64,000 nucleotides of DNA from Pirellulales bacterium (GTDB taxonomy: Bacteria > Planctomycetota > Planctomycetia > Pirellulales > JAEUIK01): the NCBI GenBank assembly GCA_019694435.1, contig JAIBBZ010000003.1, positions 62,001-126,000 on the forward strand, given 5' to 3'. The notes beneath the pieces were generated by a model. It was not told the DNA's origin, searched no databases, and saw nothing but the letters and a program-made list of their open reading frames with translations. Shown piece by piece: positions 44,733 to 54,685 of this stretch (its first letter is position 1; every line of letters begins with the position of its first letter). A program made the position numbers and the translations under genes.

Positions 44733-46514
44733 ATGGCCTTTTTGCAGGTCCTCAAGGGGTTGAATCCCGGCCAGGTGATCCCCCTGGAGCAAATGCGCTC
44801 GACCCTGGGGCGCCATCCCGATTGCGACATTGTGCTGAATGTCGGCGCCGTCAGCCGCGAGCATGCCTTGATCGAGCGGCTCGACGACGGCTTCTATGTG
44901 CGCGACTTGGAAAGCCGCAACGGCACGTTCGTCAACGGCGAGGCCATTCAAGAGCGCCGCCGGCTGGAAGACAACGACCGGCTGAAGATCTGCGACTTGC
45001 TGTTCACGTTTCACGTCGACCATCCGGCAAAGCCCAAGCCCCGGACGACGCTGCCTTCGCCGCAGCAGCCTGTCGGACTGCTGGCGAGCGGCGCCCTGGC
45101 CTCGACCCCGACGGCAGCGGGTGCGGCGGCCGTGTCGGAAAGCGGGCTGCTCGGCGGTCTCGATTTGAGCGACGAAGCGCAACCGCCCGAACGGCAAAGC
45201 TCCACTGTGCTGGCCAGCATGGCGCTGTCCTCGAAGGTCGATCCGAACCTCACGGCCGGGGCGCGGGCCGAGATGAAGCTGCGGGCCCTCTACGAGATCA
45301 CGGACAACCTGCGCAAAGCGCTCGATCTTGACGACATTCTGCCCAAGATCCTCGACACGCTGTTTGCCCTGTTCGTCCAGGCCGATCGAGGGTTCGTCGT
45401 GCTGCGCGAGCGGGCCGACGGACCGCTGTTGATCAAGACCGTCAAGCATCGCCGCCCGGCGATGGCCGATCAGACCCGGCCGAGCCGGACGATCATCAAC
45501 AAGGTGATGGAGACGCGCGAGGCGCTGCTCACGGCCGATGCCAGCAGCGACTCGCGGTTCGATCCCAGCCAGAGCATTGCCGACTTCCACATCCGCTCAG
45601 CGATGTGCGCGCCGTTGCTCGACGCCGAGGGCAACGCCCTGGGCATCATTCAGCTCGATACGAACGATCATCGCCACCGGTTTGCCGAGGACGACCTGTC
45701 GGTGCTGGCGACCGTCGCCTTGCAGGCCGCGATCGTCGTCGAAAACGCCCAATTGCATCAGCAGGCCATGCGGCAGCAGCAAATCGCCCACGAGCTGCAA
45801 CTGGCCCGCCGCGTGCAGCAGGGCTTTTTGCCCCATTCGCGGCCCGAGCTGCCGGGCTACGAGTTCTTTGATTTCTACGAGCCCGCCAAGCAGGTCGGCG
45901 GCGATTACTACGATTACATCCCGTTGTCGGGCAACCGCCTGGCGATCGTCGTGGCCGACGTTTCGGGCAAGGGCATTCCCGCGGCGCTGCTGATGGCCAA
46001 GCTGTCGGCCGAGATGCGCTACTATCTCGTCTGCAGCGACTCGCCGGCCGAAGCGGTCCGCCAGATCAACGACAGCTTTTTCCAGGGCGAGTGGGAAGAC
46101 CGTTTTGTGACGATGGCCGTCACCGTGGTCTCGCCCGACGATCACACGCTGCGGCTGGTCAACGCCGGACACATGGATCCGTTGCTCCGCCATGTCGACG
46201 GCCGCGTCGAAGGCATCGGCGCAGAAGTGGCCGGCGTACCGATCGGCGTGGCCGAAGGCTATCCCTACGAGGAGACGGTCGTCCAACTCGGCCCGGGCGA
46301 AAGCCTGACGATGTTCTCCGACGGCATCAGCGAGGCCATGAACCTGGCCGGAGAGCTGTACGGTATCGAACGCCTGACCGAACAGGTGGCCAAGCTCACC
46401 TCCGGGTCGATCGTCCAGTGCGGCAAGCAACTGCTCGACGACGTCAAGCGCTTCGCCGGACAGCAGGCGCAGTCCGACGACATGTGCCTGGTGATGTTCG
46501 GCCGGACCGGCTGA
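44733..46514 (+). CDS. FHA-GAF-SpoIIE protein phosphatase (RsbU-like regulator)
   Basis: 593 residues. Residues about 1-95 are an FHA domain ('RSTLGRHPDCDIVLN', 'VSREHALIE', 'LESRNGTFVNGE'), which binds phosphothreonine. A low-complexity linker follows, then a GAF domain (about 180-350, 'RSAMCAPLLDAEGNALGIIQ'). A SpoIIE/PP2C phosphatase domain (about 355-590) has the metal-binding motifs 'KQVGGDYYDY', 'VADVSGKGIPAALLMAKL' and 'LTMFSDGISEAMN'. Such proteins dephosphorylate anti-sigma-antagonist-type partners in partner-switching systems. The FHA head suggests control by one of the Ser/Thr kinases (inference). No anti-sigma or STAS gene is in the window. Confidence 0.93.
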   Translation: MAFLQVLKGLNPGQVIPLEQMRSTLGRHPDCDIVLNVGAVSREHALIERLDDGFYVRDLESRNGTFVNGEAIQERRRLEDNDRLKICDLLFTFHVDHPAKPKPRTTLPSPQQPVGLLASGALASTPTAAGAAAVSESGLLGGLDLSDEAQPPERQSSTVLASMALSSKVDPNLTAGARAEMKLRALYEITDNLRKALDLDDILPKILDTLFALFVQADRGFVVLRERADGPLLIKTVKHRRPAMADQTRPSRTIINKVMETREALLTADASSDSRFDPSQSIADFHIRSAMCAPLLDAEGNALGIIQLDTNDHRHRFAEDDLSVLATVALQAAIVVENAQLHQQAMRQQQIAHELQLARRVQQGFLPHSRPELPGYEFFDFYEPAKQVGGDYYDYIPLSGNRLAIVVADVSGKGIPAALLMAKLSAEMRYYLVCSDSPAEAVRQINDSFFQGEWEDRFVTMAVTVVSPDDHTLRLVNAGHMDPLLRHVDGRVEGIGAEVAGVPIGVAEGYPYEETVVQLGPGESLTMFSDGISEAMNLAGELYGIERLTEQVAKLTSGSIVQCGKQLLDDVKRFAGQQAQSDDMCLVMFGRTG

Positions 46515-46673
46515 TCGCGCCAGCCATCGGCGACGGCTCCCTTGCCTTGCACGGGGCCACGAATCTATGCGGCGCGGCCAACACGCCGAACTTCGCGCCA
46601 ACGCCGCCGTAGAATCTCGCGGCCGTCGCCGCACGCCGGGTTGAACCGCCCTCGCAGCGCCCCGGATCACGAC

Positions 46674-49600
46674 CTAGTCGGGCGCACCGACGAGCACGAA
46701 ACTGGCCCAGTAGAACGGGTGCGCGGCGCCGCGCGCCTGGCGCCTGCGCGCAAGCAGGGCCCGTTGTGCGGAGCTCAGCGCTTCGGCCCTGCCTGTGCCT
46801 GCGGCCAGGCGGCTGTAAAAGTCCTGCATCAGCTCGTTTGTTTCGCGATCGGGAACCTTGTACAGGCTGGTGACGAGCGTCTCGGCGCCGGCGAGCAAAA
46901 AGGCTTGTCGCAAGCCGGCGACACCCTCGCCAACGCGCCAATCGCCCAAACCCGTTTCGCAAGCGCTGAGGACCACCAGTTCGCAGCCGCGCAGGTCTAG
47001 CAGGCCGATTTCCTCGGCCATTAGCCAGCCGTCGTCGCCTGGCGCCGAGCGCACGAGGTTTTCTGAGTCGGCGGGCATGTCCGCGGTGCGCTCGGCCAGC
47101 CGATTCGCGCCGGCCAACACGACGCCGCAGCGCAGCAGAGGGTTGTGCTGTCGCGACAAGCTCGCCAACACGGCCAGACCCCGGCCCGCGCGATCCGACG
47201 CGCTACCTGCATCGGCCGGCAGGTCTGCCTCGGAGCGGTCCTTCAGATAGAAGCCATGCGTGGCAAGATGCAATAGCCGCGGAGGTGGCATTCGCTTGAG
47301 CAGCCCTTCGAGAGCATCGGCGCCCGTGAGAATTCGCACCGGCGTGAATCCCGGCACGCGCCGGAACAAGGCTTCAATCTTGCGCGCTTCTTCGGCCATT
47401 CCCGGCAGCACCTTCCAGGCACCGGCGCTGCTGGCTCGCGTTAACTCCTCGACAGCTTCGCGATCAGGCAGCTCGGCCGTCTCGAGCGGTTTGTCCGGCG
47501 CTTCGCGTGCGAGCTGCGCAACCCGTTCGGCCTGATCGTCCGCCAGATCGTAATCAGGCGCAGCGAACACGACCGATCCTTGCGCCGGCGGTTCGTGCGG
47601 CCGGAGCAAGTCGCGCCCCGACGCGAGATAAACAAAGCGATAGTCCTCGATCAGGTAGCGGTTTCGCCGATCGACCAGCGCCTCGAACGCGACGCGGCTC
47701 AGCTCGCCATCGGGCGCCACGTAGACGTTCCGGACGCCTTCGAGATGCGGGCGCAAAGGTTCGAACAAGCGTGCCGCAAGTTCCTGCGATCGTGCGACAA
47801 ACTCAACCTCAGCAGCTCGCTCCGTCGCTGCATCGGCCGTGGCTTGCTGGCGCCGAAACATTTCAACTTCGTCGCGCAGCCGCCCGGCCAGACCGTCCAG
47901 CTCGTCGGCCGGCCCCAGGTCGACCCAATTTGCGCGCCCACCGGCGCGGGCGACGACCGCGGCATAGCGCGGCGGCTGCCAGATTTCCCGCTCCCCTTTC
48001 AGGTTGCGCGGGACAAAGCGCACGATCTCGACCAAGGCTTCCTCGGCTGCCAGGGTCTCGCCGACGCCCTGGGTCGATGCGTTCCGGCCTGCGTCCCGGT
48101 CTTTCATCGTGCTCGACAAGCGTCGCTTCAGGTCCACCTCGATGCGCTGGGCATCGACCAGCAACCGCTCACGCGTGGCGGCCACCTGGTCTTTCGACCA
48201 CTCGCGCGGTGGATTCACCGAAAGGGCTGCCAACTGCTGCCGCATTTGCCGCCGTCGCGCCAACAGCGCGGTGACCTCGGGATCTGCGTGTTCCAGCCGC
48301 TCCAGCGCACGAAACCTCAGCACCGATTCGGCGACGATCGTCTTGCGCTCGAGCAGCCAGCGCAGACCCGTTGCGGTCGCCGACGTGGCAGCGTCGTTCC
48401 GGGCCATGCGGTCGACGATGCTGAGCAGCGTGTAATATCTTGCGTTCGACGTGCCGAGGTAGGCGCTCATTTCGCCTTCGCTGGTCTGATCGAACACGTT
48501 CACGATCGACGCCTGGCTGATCTCCAAAGCGCGGCTCAATCGCTGCAAAGCACGTGCATCGTCGCCCTGGCGAGCATCGAGCAAGGCCAGGTTGGAATAG
48601 CTGAGCGCCAGCGCCGGATGCCCTTCGGGATACGCCTCGGGCGAAAACACCCGCTCGCGCATCGCCAGGCTCAGCTCGTAATACTTGCGCGCCCCATCCA
48701 GGTTGCCGGCGTCCTCGAGCGCCGCGCCCAGGTTGTTGTAACTCGCCGCGACTGGCGCGCTGCCCTGCGGAAACTCAGCTTCCGGGAACAGCGCCTGTTC
48801 CATGGCCAGCGAACGTTCGAACCAGGGCAACGCCTCTTGATATCGCTTCAATCGCGACAGCGTCGTACCGACGTTGTTCATACTGCTGGCCAGCGCCGTA
48901 TGCCCCGTGGGAAATCGTTCGGGCGGATACAGCCGCGTCAGCATCTGATGCGCTTCGAGGAACAGTTGGTAGGCGTCTTCCGGTGCGCCCTGCTCGAGCC
49001 GGGCCGTGGCCAGATTGTTGAGGCCCGTGGCCAACAGCAAATGCCCGGCAGGAAACTGCTCGCGCGGAAACAAGCGGCGATACATGTCGAGTGCATGCTG
49101 AAAATAGTCGGCGGCTGCCGCGTCGTTTCCCAGATCGCGCATCAGTGAACCGAGATTGTTATAGATCGTGGCCAGTTGCTCGTGACCGTCGGGGAATTTG
49201 TCGGGCGAATAGATGGCCAATCGCCGACGCAGCGCGTCTTCGTAGACCACGCGCGCCAGTTCAAAGCGCCCGCGCCGCCAAAGCACGATCCCCAGCTCAC
49301 TCAGGGCCGTGGCCACCTCGGGGTGCCCGCCGTGGGGATATTCCTCGTCCGGATACAGCTTGCTGAGCAACTCAAAGGCACGCCGGTAGCCATCGGTAGC
49401 GGCAGGCAAATTACCAGCTTCGTCGAACATGTAGGCCTGCGCTCCCACGGCCAGCGCCAGATTGCGGTGTCCGCGCGGGTAGAGCTTTTCAGGATAGAGT
49501 TGTTCGAACTGCCGAATAGCGAGTTCGAATTCCCGGTTGGCATCGGCATACGCGCCTTGCGCACCGAGGACTTCGCCGAGCTGTTGATGCGCGCTGCCAA

Positions 49601-50408
49601 GGCTCGGGTGGCCCGCCGGCAGCTCGTCGGCCGGATAGAGCGTCTGATACATGGCCAGCGCCTGTTCGCTGAGTTTGCGCGTTTCGGCCAGTTCGCCATT
49701 CACTTGGCGTGCCAAAGCCAGGTTCGTCAGCGCCGTCGCCCGCAACGGGTGCGGCGTCGCCAGCTTGATTCGATCGAGCAAGGCCAGGGCTTCGACGCCG
49801 CGCTCCACGGCCTGCGCACCGTCGCCCGCTTGATAGAACGCGTTGAGCTCGCCGGCCAACTCGTAATATTGCGCCAGCAGCTTGCGGCTCGACTCTTCCA
49901 TTTCGGCCAGCAGCGCGCTCATCGTTTGACGCCAGTGGGCGTTGGCAACGCGCCAGTCCTGGGCGCCATAGCGATTCGCCAGCACCGCGACGGCCAATTC
50001 TCCCATTTGCGCCGCGATGCCGTAGTTCTCCGTCTGCTCCAGCGAATCGATCATCCAATAGAACACGTAGCCGTACGGCGGATCGTGCGAGCCGGTGAAC
50101 TCGGCCTCCATCGCGAACACGGGCTCCGCCGTGCGAATGGCTTCGTCGACCTTCTTCTCAACCGCAAACAGCTTGATCGCCGGCAACAGCACGTCGACCA
50201 CGCGCTGCCGCGCTCGATCGTCGATCGCCTGTTGCTCGGCCGTCAGCTCCGAGTTCGGCGCATCGGCGCCCCGGGCCACCGCGCCAGGCATCAACATCAG
50301 CAGTAATACGCCAGTGCCGGCAATCCTCAGGCCTGGCAAAGTGAGCATTCGTGTGACCGCCGTCACGAGAGATTCGCGGCCAGCGCCGCGGCAAAAAGTG
50401 CGAATCAT
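46674..50408 (-). CDS. Very large exported TPR-CHAT protein
   Basis: 1244 residues from ATG 50408 (AAGGAG 8 bases upstream; the frame also extends to 50456). A signal peptide or anchor ('LRIAGTGVLLLMLMPGAVA') is followed by about a dozen TPR-like units through residue 620 or so, many with the Pro-Gly-His turn 'YPEGHPAL' or 'FPTGHTAL' between helices, as in planctomycetal and cyanobacterial TPR-CHAT proteins. A helical linker leads to the C-terminal CHAT (caspase-HetF) peptidase domain (about 900-1240), with the catalytic His in 'LLHLATHGFY' near 1046 and the Cys in 'LVVLSACETGLGDW' near 1148. Both catalytic residues are present. The target is unknown; no gasdermin-like or caspase-substrate gene adjoins it. 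Confidence 0.9.
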   Translation of the reverse strand: MIRTFCRGAGRESLVTAVTRMLTLPGLRIAGTGVLLLMLMPGAVARGADAPNSELTAEQQAIDDRARQRVVDVLLPAIKLFAVEKKVDEAIRTAEPVFAMEAEFTGSHDPPYGYVFYWMIDSLEQTENYGIAAQMGELAVAVLANRYGAQDWRVANAHWRQTMSALLAEMEESSRKLLAQYYELAGELNAFYQAGDGAQAVERGVEALALLDRIKLATPHPLRATALTNLALARQVNGELAETRKLSEQALAMYQTLYPADELPAGHPSLGSAHQQLGEVLGAQGAYADANREFELAIRQFEQLYPEKLYPRGHRNLALAVGAQAYMFDEAGNLPAATDGYRRAFELLSKLYPDEEYPHGGHPEVATALSELGIVLWRRGRFELARVVYEDALRRRLAIYSPDKFPDGHEQLATIYNNLGSLMRDLGNDAAAADYFQHALDMYRRLFPREQFPAGHLLLATGLNNLATARLEQGAPEDAYQLFLEAHQMLTRLYPPERFPTGHTALASSMNNVGTTLSRLKRYQEALPWFERSLAMEQALFPEAEFPQGSAPVAASYNNLGAALEDAGNLDGARKYYELSLAMRERVFSPEAYPEGHPALALSYSNLALLDARQGDDARALQRLSRALEISQASIVNVFDQTSEGEMSAYLGTSNARYYTLLSIVDRMARNDAATSATATGLRWLLERKTIVAESVLRFRALERLEHADPEVTALLARRRQMRQQLAALSVNPPREWSKDQVAATRERLLVDAQRIEVDLKRRLSSTMKDRDAGRNASTQGVGETLAAEEALVEIVRFVPRNLKGEREIWQPPRYAAVVARAGGRANWVDLGPADELDGLAGRLRDEVEMFRRQQATADAATERAAEVEFVARSQELAARLFEPLRPHLEGVRNVYVAPDGELSRVAFEALVDRRNRYLIEDYRFVYLASGRDLLRPHEPPAQGSVVFAAPDYDLADDQAERVAQLAREAPDKPLETAELPDREAVEELTRASSAGAWKVLPGMAEEARKIEALFRRVPGFTPVRILTGADALEGLLKRMPPPRLLHLATHGFYLKDRSEADLPADAGSASDRAGRGLAVLASLSRQHNPLLRCGVVLAGANRLAERTADMPADSENLVRSAPGDDGWLMAEEIGLLDLRGCELVVLSACETGLGDWRVGEGVAGLRQAFLLAGAETLVTSLYKVPDRETNELMQDFYSRLAAGTGRAEALSSAQRALLARRRQARGAAHPFYWASFVLVGAPD

Positions 50409-50523
50409 CGACCGACTCCTTCGACGACTAAATGCGCGGACGCCGAGGGACAGCACGGGCCTATCAGGCTGAACACCTTCCTACTCTAACGCATGGAAGT
50501 GCCGCGAGAAAAGTTGCTGCCGG

Positions 50524-52158
50524 TCAGCGGCCCGTCTGGCCGTTGACTTGCTGCAATGCAAACTCGAGCCCCTGTTGCGCCAGGAGATAGTGCGGATCGA
50601 TTGTTAGCGCCGCGCGAAACTCGGCAATTGCCGCCGGCCATTGCGCGCGCCGCGCCAGGACAATTCCCAGGTTGCCATGCGGCTCCTTGAGCTGCGGATC
50701 GGCGGCAATGGCTGCGCGAAATTGTCGCTCGGCCTCGTCCATCCGGCCCAGGCGAAACAGGGCATCGCCCAGCTTGTTATGCAGACCGGCCGACGGCCGA
50801 ATCGAAACGCCCGCTGCGAGTTGATCGACCGTCTGAACCAAGTCGCCGCGCCGACGCGCCACGGCGGCCAGCTTTTCGTGCGCCAGGTAACTGCGGGAAT
50901 TGATCGTCAACGTGTGGGTAAACAGCGTGGTGGTATTTCGCCAATAGCCCGTCTGGACGAACGCCATGAGCGCTAGTCCCGTGCAACCGGCCACGACGGC
51001 ACCCTGCGCCCAGCGCGAAGGATATTGCGCCAGCCACGCAGTCACCAACAGCGACGGTCCAAGCAGCGCCAGGCAAGCGTAACGGTCGGCCACGGTCGAA
51101 TAGTTCTGGAACTCGAAAGGTATGAGTCCACTGGCCGGCACAATGGCCAGCAAGGTAATGCCCCAAGCAGTCAAAGCCCAGCGCCGTTGCCGCAAAGCGG
51201 CCGCTAAGGCGGTTACGGCCATCGGAGTCAGCCACATCATCACGCGCCAAGGCGACCCGAGCGCCACGCGCGGGGTCCGGCCATAGTCGGGGCATAAGCC
51301 CACCGGCGCAGCGAACTTCAGCGTGTAAAACGTGGTGGCGTCGAGCGCCACGCCCACGCGTGCAAACAGGCCGGGAACTTCGTCGACGTGCTCGTCCGGC
51401 TGTTGATGCTTGGTGAACACCGCCAGCGTCACTCCGATCACCAGCCACACCGCAGCCAGATTGGCGACGCGGCGCCAGTGCGCCGGGGCCACGGCCCAGG
51501 TCAGTAACAGGGCCATCAACGGCAACGTGACGACCGAAGGTTTGGCCAACAGCGCGAGTACATACGCGACGCTCGGCACCACCGCGCCCGACCAAGTCCG
51601 GACCTCGTTCGTCAGCCCGCGCAAGACGAGGAGCAAGGCCAGGCACGAGAACAAGGCCGCCAGCAACCCTTTAGTCTCCGTGATCCAAGCCACGCTCTCG
51701 ACGTGCAACGGGTGCACGGCATACGCCAAAGCCCCCAAGCACGCTGCCGCGCGCCGTGCAAACAGGCGCTCAAACAGCAAGTACACCAGACCGCTACCTA
51801 AGATATGCAGCAGCACGTTGCCGGCATGAAACACCCGCGCGTCGAGCCGGTCGGGATTCTCGGAAGTGGGCGTGCGTTGGGCGACGCTCGCTTCCAAGGC
51901 CCACCAGGAATAGGTCACCGGCACGTAGAGCGACAAGAAAGGTGCCCGCCAGAATTGCCCGACACTCTGCAGGCTCGGAGGCAGGAACCGCTCGTTGTCG
52001 GCCACATTGACCCGATCGTCGAGGTCTTGAAACTCGAAACCGATCGTCTGCCCAAACACGGCGATCACGACGACGGCGACGAGGCCCAACGGCAAAACCG
52101 CCGCTCGCCAGCTTGCGAGCCGCCCAACCGCCGCCGATCTGAGATCGCGCCGTGCCAT
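50524..52158 (-). CDS. Polytopic membrane protein with C-terminal TPRs (TMTC/O-mannosyltransferase-like)
   Basis: 544 residues. Around ten membrane helices fill residues 15-410, beginning 'LPLGLVAVVVIAVFG' followed by 'FQDLDDRVNVADNE', where the acidic D-D pair in the first outer loop is the usual catalytic signature of GT-C glycosyltransferases. 'VHPLHVESVAWITETKGLLA' is a hallmark of the TMTC/planctomycetal TPR-transferase family. Three TPR units close the protein ('LHNKLGDALFRLGRMDEAER', 'KEPHGNLGIVLARRAQWPAA'). It probably transfers a sugar from a lipid carrier onto proteins or exopolymers at the outer face. It precedes, on the same strand, genes for a sulfotransferase and envelope enzymes. 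Confidence 0.8.
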   Translation of the reverse strand: MARRDLRSAAVGRLASWRAAVLPLGLVAVVVIAVFGQTIGFEFQDLDDRVNVADNERFLPPSLQSVGQFWRAPFLSLYVPVTYSWWALEASVAQRTPTSENPDRLDARVFHAGNVLLHILGSGLVYLLFERLFARRAAACLGALAYAVHPLHVESVAWITETKGLLAALFSCLALLLVLRGLTNEVRTWSGAVVPSVAYVLALLAKPSVVTLPLMALLLTWAVAPAHWRRVANLAAVWLVIGVTLAVFTKHQQPDEHVDEVPGLFARVGVALDATTFYTLKFAAPVGLCPDYGRTPRVALGSPWRVMMWLTPMAVTALAAALRQRRWALTAWGITLLAIVPASGLIPFEFQNYSTVADRYACLALLGPSLLVTAWLAQYPSRWAQGAVVAGCTGLALMAFVQTGYWRNTTTLFTHTLTINSRSYLAHEKLAAVARRRGDLVQTVDQLAAGVSIRPSAGLHNKLGDALFRLGRMDEAERQFRAAIAADPQLKEPHGNLGIVLARRAQWPAAIAEFRAALTIDPHYLLAQQGLEFALQQVNGQTGR

Positions 52159-52185
52159 GGGGCGCCAGTTTAACGCACCTGGCGC

Positions 52186-53331
52186 TTAATCGACCGCGTA
52201 GCCATAGCGGTCGAAATAGGGCCGCCAGCGACGGGCAATCGTGGCCCGGATTGCCGGATCGAGTTGGGCATAGGTGTTCGTCTGATAGGTCGCCGTGTCG
52301 CGCCGGTAGCGATCCAGGTGCGGCTCCAAGTGCTCGAACGAACCGAGCTGCAGGTGGTCGTAGACCCGGCGCAGCTCGCCGACGGGGTCGGCCACCAGGT
52401 GCTCGTAGCGCACCTCGCAAAACCGCCGCGGCTCGATCAGTTCGCGAGTCGCTTCGAGTTGCGCGTGCATCTGCTCGAGCGTGCTGAGGACTAATTCGTC
52501 AAGCCCGGCAAACGTCGGCGTTTGCAGCCCGTGCGCGAGGTACATCGACTTCCAGAAGTGCACCGTCGAAGGAAAGAGCACATACGGATCGCGGCAGAGG
52601 TGTACGAACCGGGCCTCGGGAAACAACTCTTTGAGCACCCGCAGCCGAAACGTGTGCTGGGGCGACTTGAGCACCAGTCTTCCGTGCCCGCCGTGCTTGT
52701 AACTGATGCGTTTGAGCAGACCGAGCAGCGCCTGCTGCCAGGCGCGGCGATCTTCTGCCGCGAGCTCGTCGAGCGTGACATACTCCGGGAACTGCGGCGG
52801 CTCGTTGGGAAACGCCACCGTCCAGAAGGGGCTCGGCAAGCCCAAGTTGCACAGGCCCGACTCATCCTCCTGAGGCCGGTCCCAGCTCATCTTCATGCTG
52901 TCCATGGGCCGCTCGCGCGGCAGCAGGAACTTGATCCAGCCGGCGTAGGGCTCGCTGATCAGAAAATGGTTCGGCGCGAAGCACTCGTAGGTCGTCGGAT
53001 AAATGTGGCGCGGATCGAGCGCCAGCAGCTCGTGCATCAACGTCGTGCCCGAGCGCCAATGGCCGATTACAAACAGCGGCGGTTCTTCAAGCTCCAGGCG
53101 ATCGGGCCGACGGCCGACGGCCAGGCGCTGGACGCCGCCCAGCAGCGAATTGCATGCACTAAAGGTCGTAATCGACGCGGCCATCGACCAGTGCCGCCAG
53201 TCAACCCGAAATCGATTATGGGCCAGCATTCGCAGCCAGCCGCCCAGGTTGCAACCGCCCCACAAGCGCCCTTCATACCAGGGGATTTGCTTGGGGGCCG
53301 TCGGGGTCTTGGCGGTCGTGGCCACAGGCAC
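52186..53331 (-). CDS. Sulfotransferase
   Basis: 381 residues. The 5'-phosphosulfate-binding loop 'PPLFVIGHWRSGTTLMHELL' lies at about 84-103. The 3'-phosphate region is in 'RFVHLCRDPYVLFPSTVHFW' (about 235-255), with 'GRLVLKSPQHTFRLRVL' just before and 'EVRYEHLVADPVGELRRVYD' after. These match PAPS-dependent sulfotransferases of the Sulfotransfer_3 type. It is likely to sulfate a lipid, glycan or small molecule; planctomycetes carry many such enzymes. The start lies 22 bases after the end of the DUF2156 gene, so the two are probably co-transcribed. Confidence 0.88.
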   Translation of the reverse strand: MPVATTAKTPTAPKQIPWYEGRLWGGCNLGGWLRMLAHNRFRVDWRHWSMAASITTFSACNSLLGGVQRLAVGRRPDRLELEEPPLFVIGHWRSGTTLMHELLALDPRHIYPTTYECFAPNHFLISEPYAGWIKFLLPRERPMDSMKMSWDRPQEDESGLCNLGLPSPFWTVAFPNEPPQFPEYVTLDELAAEDRRAWQQALLGLLKRISYKHGGHGRLVLKSPQHTFRLRVLKELFPEARFVHLCRDPYVLFPSTVHFWKSMYLAHGLQTPTFAGLDELVLSTLEQMHAQLEATRELIEPRRFCEVRYEHLVADPVGELRRVYDHLQLGSFEHLEPHLDRYRRDTATYQTNTYAQLDPAIRATIARRWRPYFDRYGYAVD

Positions 53332-53353
53332 AAGTCTCGCGGGAACAGCGCGG

Positions 53354-54508
53354 TTAACGCTCGTCGTCGGCGCTGGATTGGGCGTCCTCGTCCGGTGCGG
53401 CCATCGTGGCGCGCCGCGCGAGCTTGGTGAACTTGGTCCAATAGTGCTGCGCGGCCGCGGTCGGGCCGATCGAATGAATCCCCCACAAGCTGATAAAGTC
53501 GTAGGCGGCGAAGAAATTCAACTTCGGCCGAGCAGCGATGAACATCTCGCGAAATTGCGGACGGAAACGGCTCTTGTAGTGATAGATGCCGCGCATGTCG
53601 AAGACCCAGTTCATGCGCTCCCACCAGATGGTCTGACCGACGCGCATCAACCAACTGTCGCCGTCGAGCGGCTTCTCGCAGCGCAAGCAGGGAATCAGCG
53701 ATAGCGACAAGGTTTCGATCCTCTCGCGCTGCAACTGCCGCGCGGTCTGCATCATCGCGAAGGGCACGATGCCCCGCGGCGCATCGGGCCGGCGGCGATA
53801 GGTTTCGATCGCCCAGAACCGGCCGTCTTCCGCCGGGTTGCACACGATCAGCGCTTCGATACGCTGCGCCGTACGGGCTACGAACAGCCGCCTGCGGCCC
53901 AGCCGTAGCGGATCAAATTGGCTGACAAACACGCTCAATTCGCGGCGATGGGGCGTGTTGGTCACGTGCGCATGAGCAATCTGCGACAGCTCCGGCGCGA
54001 CACGCTCGCGATAGTCCTGGTCGCTAGGATCGATCGCCACCTCTTCGCAGACGGCGCCCTGGCGAAGGCAATAGTTCTCCTGGCGCCGTACCCATTCGTA
54101 GTTCTTGCCCTTCCAGGTCGTGCTCCGCAAATCGATCAACGGCTCTTCGCCGCACTTGGTCACCTCGTAGCCCTCGTAGCGCAGCAGCGGCAAGTCGGTG
54201 GGACCAATGTTGTAGAACATCACTTGCCAACGCTGCTGGGCCGCGTACCGCGTGAACTCGGTCAACAGCAGCGGGCGACGCTCGACCGGGGCGAGCAATC
54301 CACCGACGACGTGCACATACCGGCGCCGGCGAACAAAGCCCAGTACACCCGAGCCATCGCTCGACCAGAAGTGCTCGCGGTCCTGTTCGGTGGCCAAGTA
54401 CGAGTCGTACGTCTGTCCATGCCGCCACGCCAGTTCCTCGAGGCGCGCTGCCGACGCGTCCGCAGACGGGGCTCGTGAGGCGGGGTGATCGGCGGCCGAC
54501 ACGTTCAT
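53354..54508 (-). CDS. DUF2156/MprF-like GNAT-fold acyltransferase
   Basis: 384 residues forming a tandem GNAT-like fold: 'SSDGSGVLGFVRRRRYVHVV', 'AQQRWQVMFYNIGPTDLPLL', 'CGEEPLIDLRSTTWKGKNYE', 'FWAIETYRRRPDAPRGIVPF', 'SLSLIPCLRCEKPL'. The pattern (W-GK, then N-F-Y/R-R clusters) fits the soluble catalytic part of MprF, which moves aminoacyl groups from tRNA to lipids, and related DUF2156 proteins. There are no membrane helices for the flippase part. It may aminoacylate or acylate a lipid or exopolymer component; the substrate is unproven. It is the first gene of the cluster with the sulfotransferase. Confidence 0.75.
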   Translation of the reverse strand: MNVSAADHPASRAPSADASAARLEELAWRHGQTYDSYLATEQDREHFWSSDGSGVLGFVRRRRYVHVVGGLLAPVERRPLLLTEFTRYAAQQRWQVMFYNIGPTDLPLLRYEGYEVTKCGEEPLIDLRSTTWKGKNYEWVRRQENYCLRQGAVCEEVAIDPSDQDYRERVAPELSQIAHAHVTNTPHRRELSVFVSQFDPLRLGRRRLFVARTAQRIEALIVCNPAEDGRFWAIETYRRRPDAPRGIVPFAMMQTARQLQRERIETLSLSLIPCLRCEKPLDGDSWLMRVGQTIWWERMNWVFDMRGIYHYKSRFRPQFREMFIAARPKLNFFAAYDFISLWGIHSIGPTAAAQHYWTKFTKLARRATMAAPDEDAQSSADDER

Positions 54509-54685
54509 GCACTACGGTCCATTAAATAGCCGGGCCCTCGAACCGGCAGAGCGACGGGCCCCTCATTATGTGTCGGAACGCCTGTCTGGGTCATGCACCC
54601 GGAAAAACGACGCTCGGCGAAAGGGCCACGACGGGCGGAGTTCTCAGAGCAACCGGCACAGCTTAGGTCGATGGGCGCGAGCAGG

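Noticed and set aside
46674-50408. CHAT protease as part of a gasdermin or type III CRISPR (Craspase) system
   Set aside because: No gasdermin-like, Cas or caspase-substrate gene adjoins it; neighbours are a SpoIIE phosphatase and a GT-C protein.
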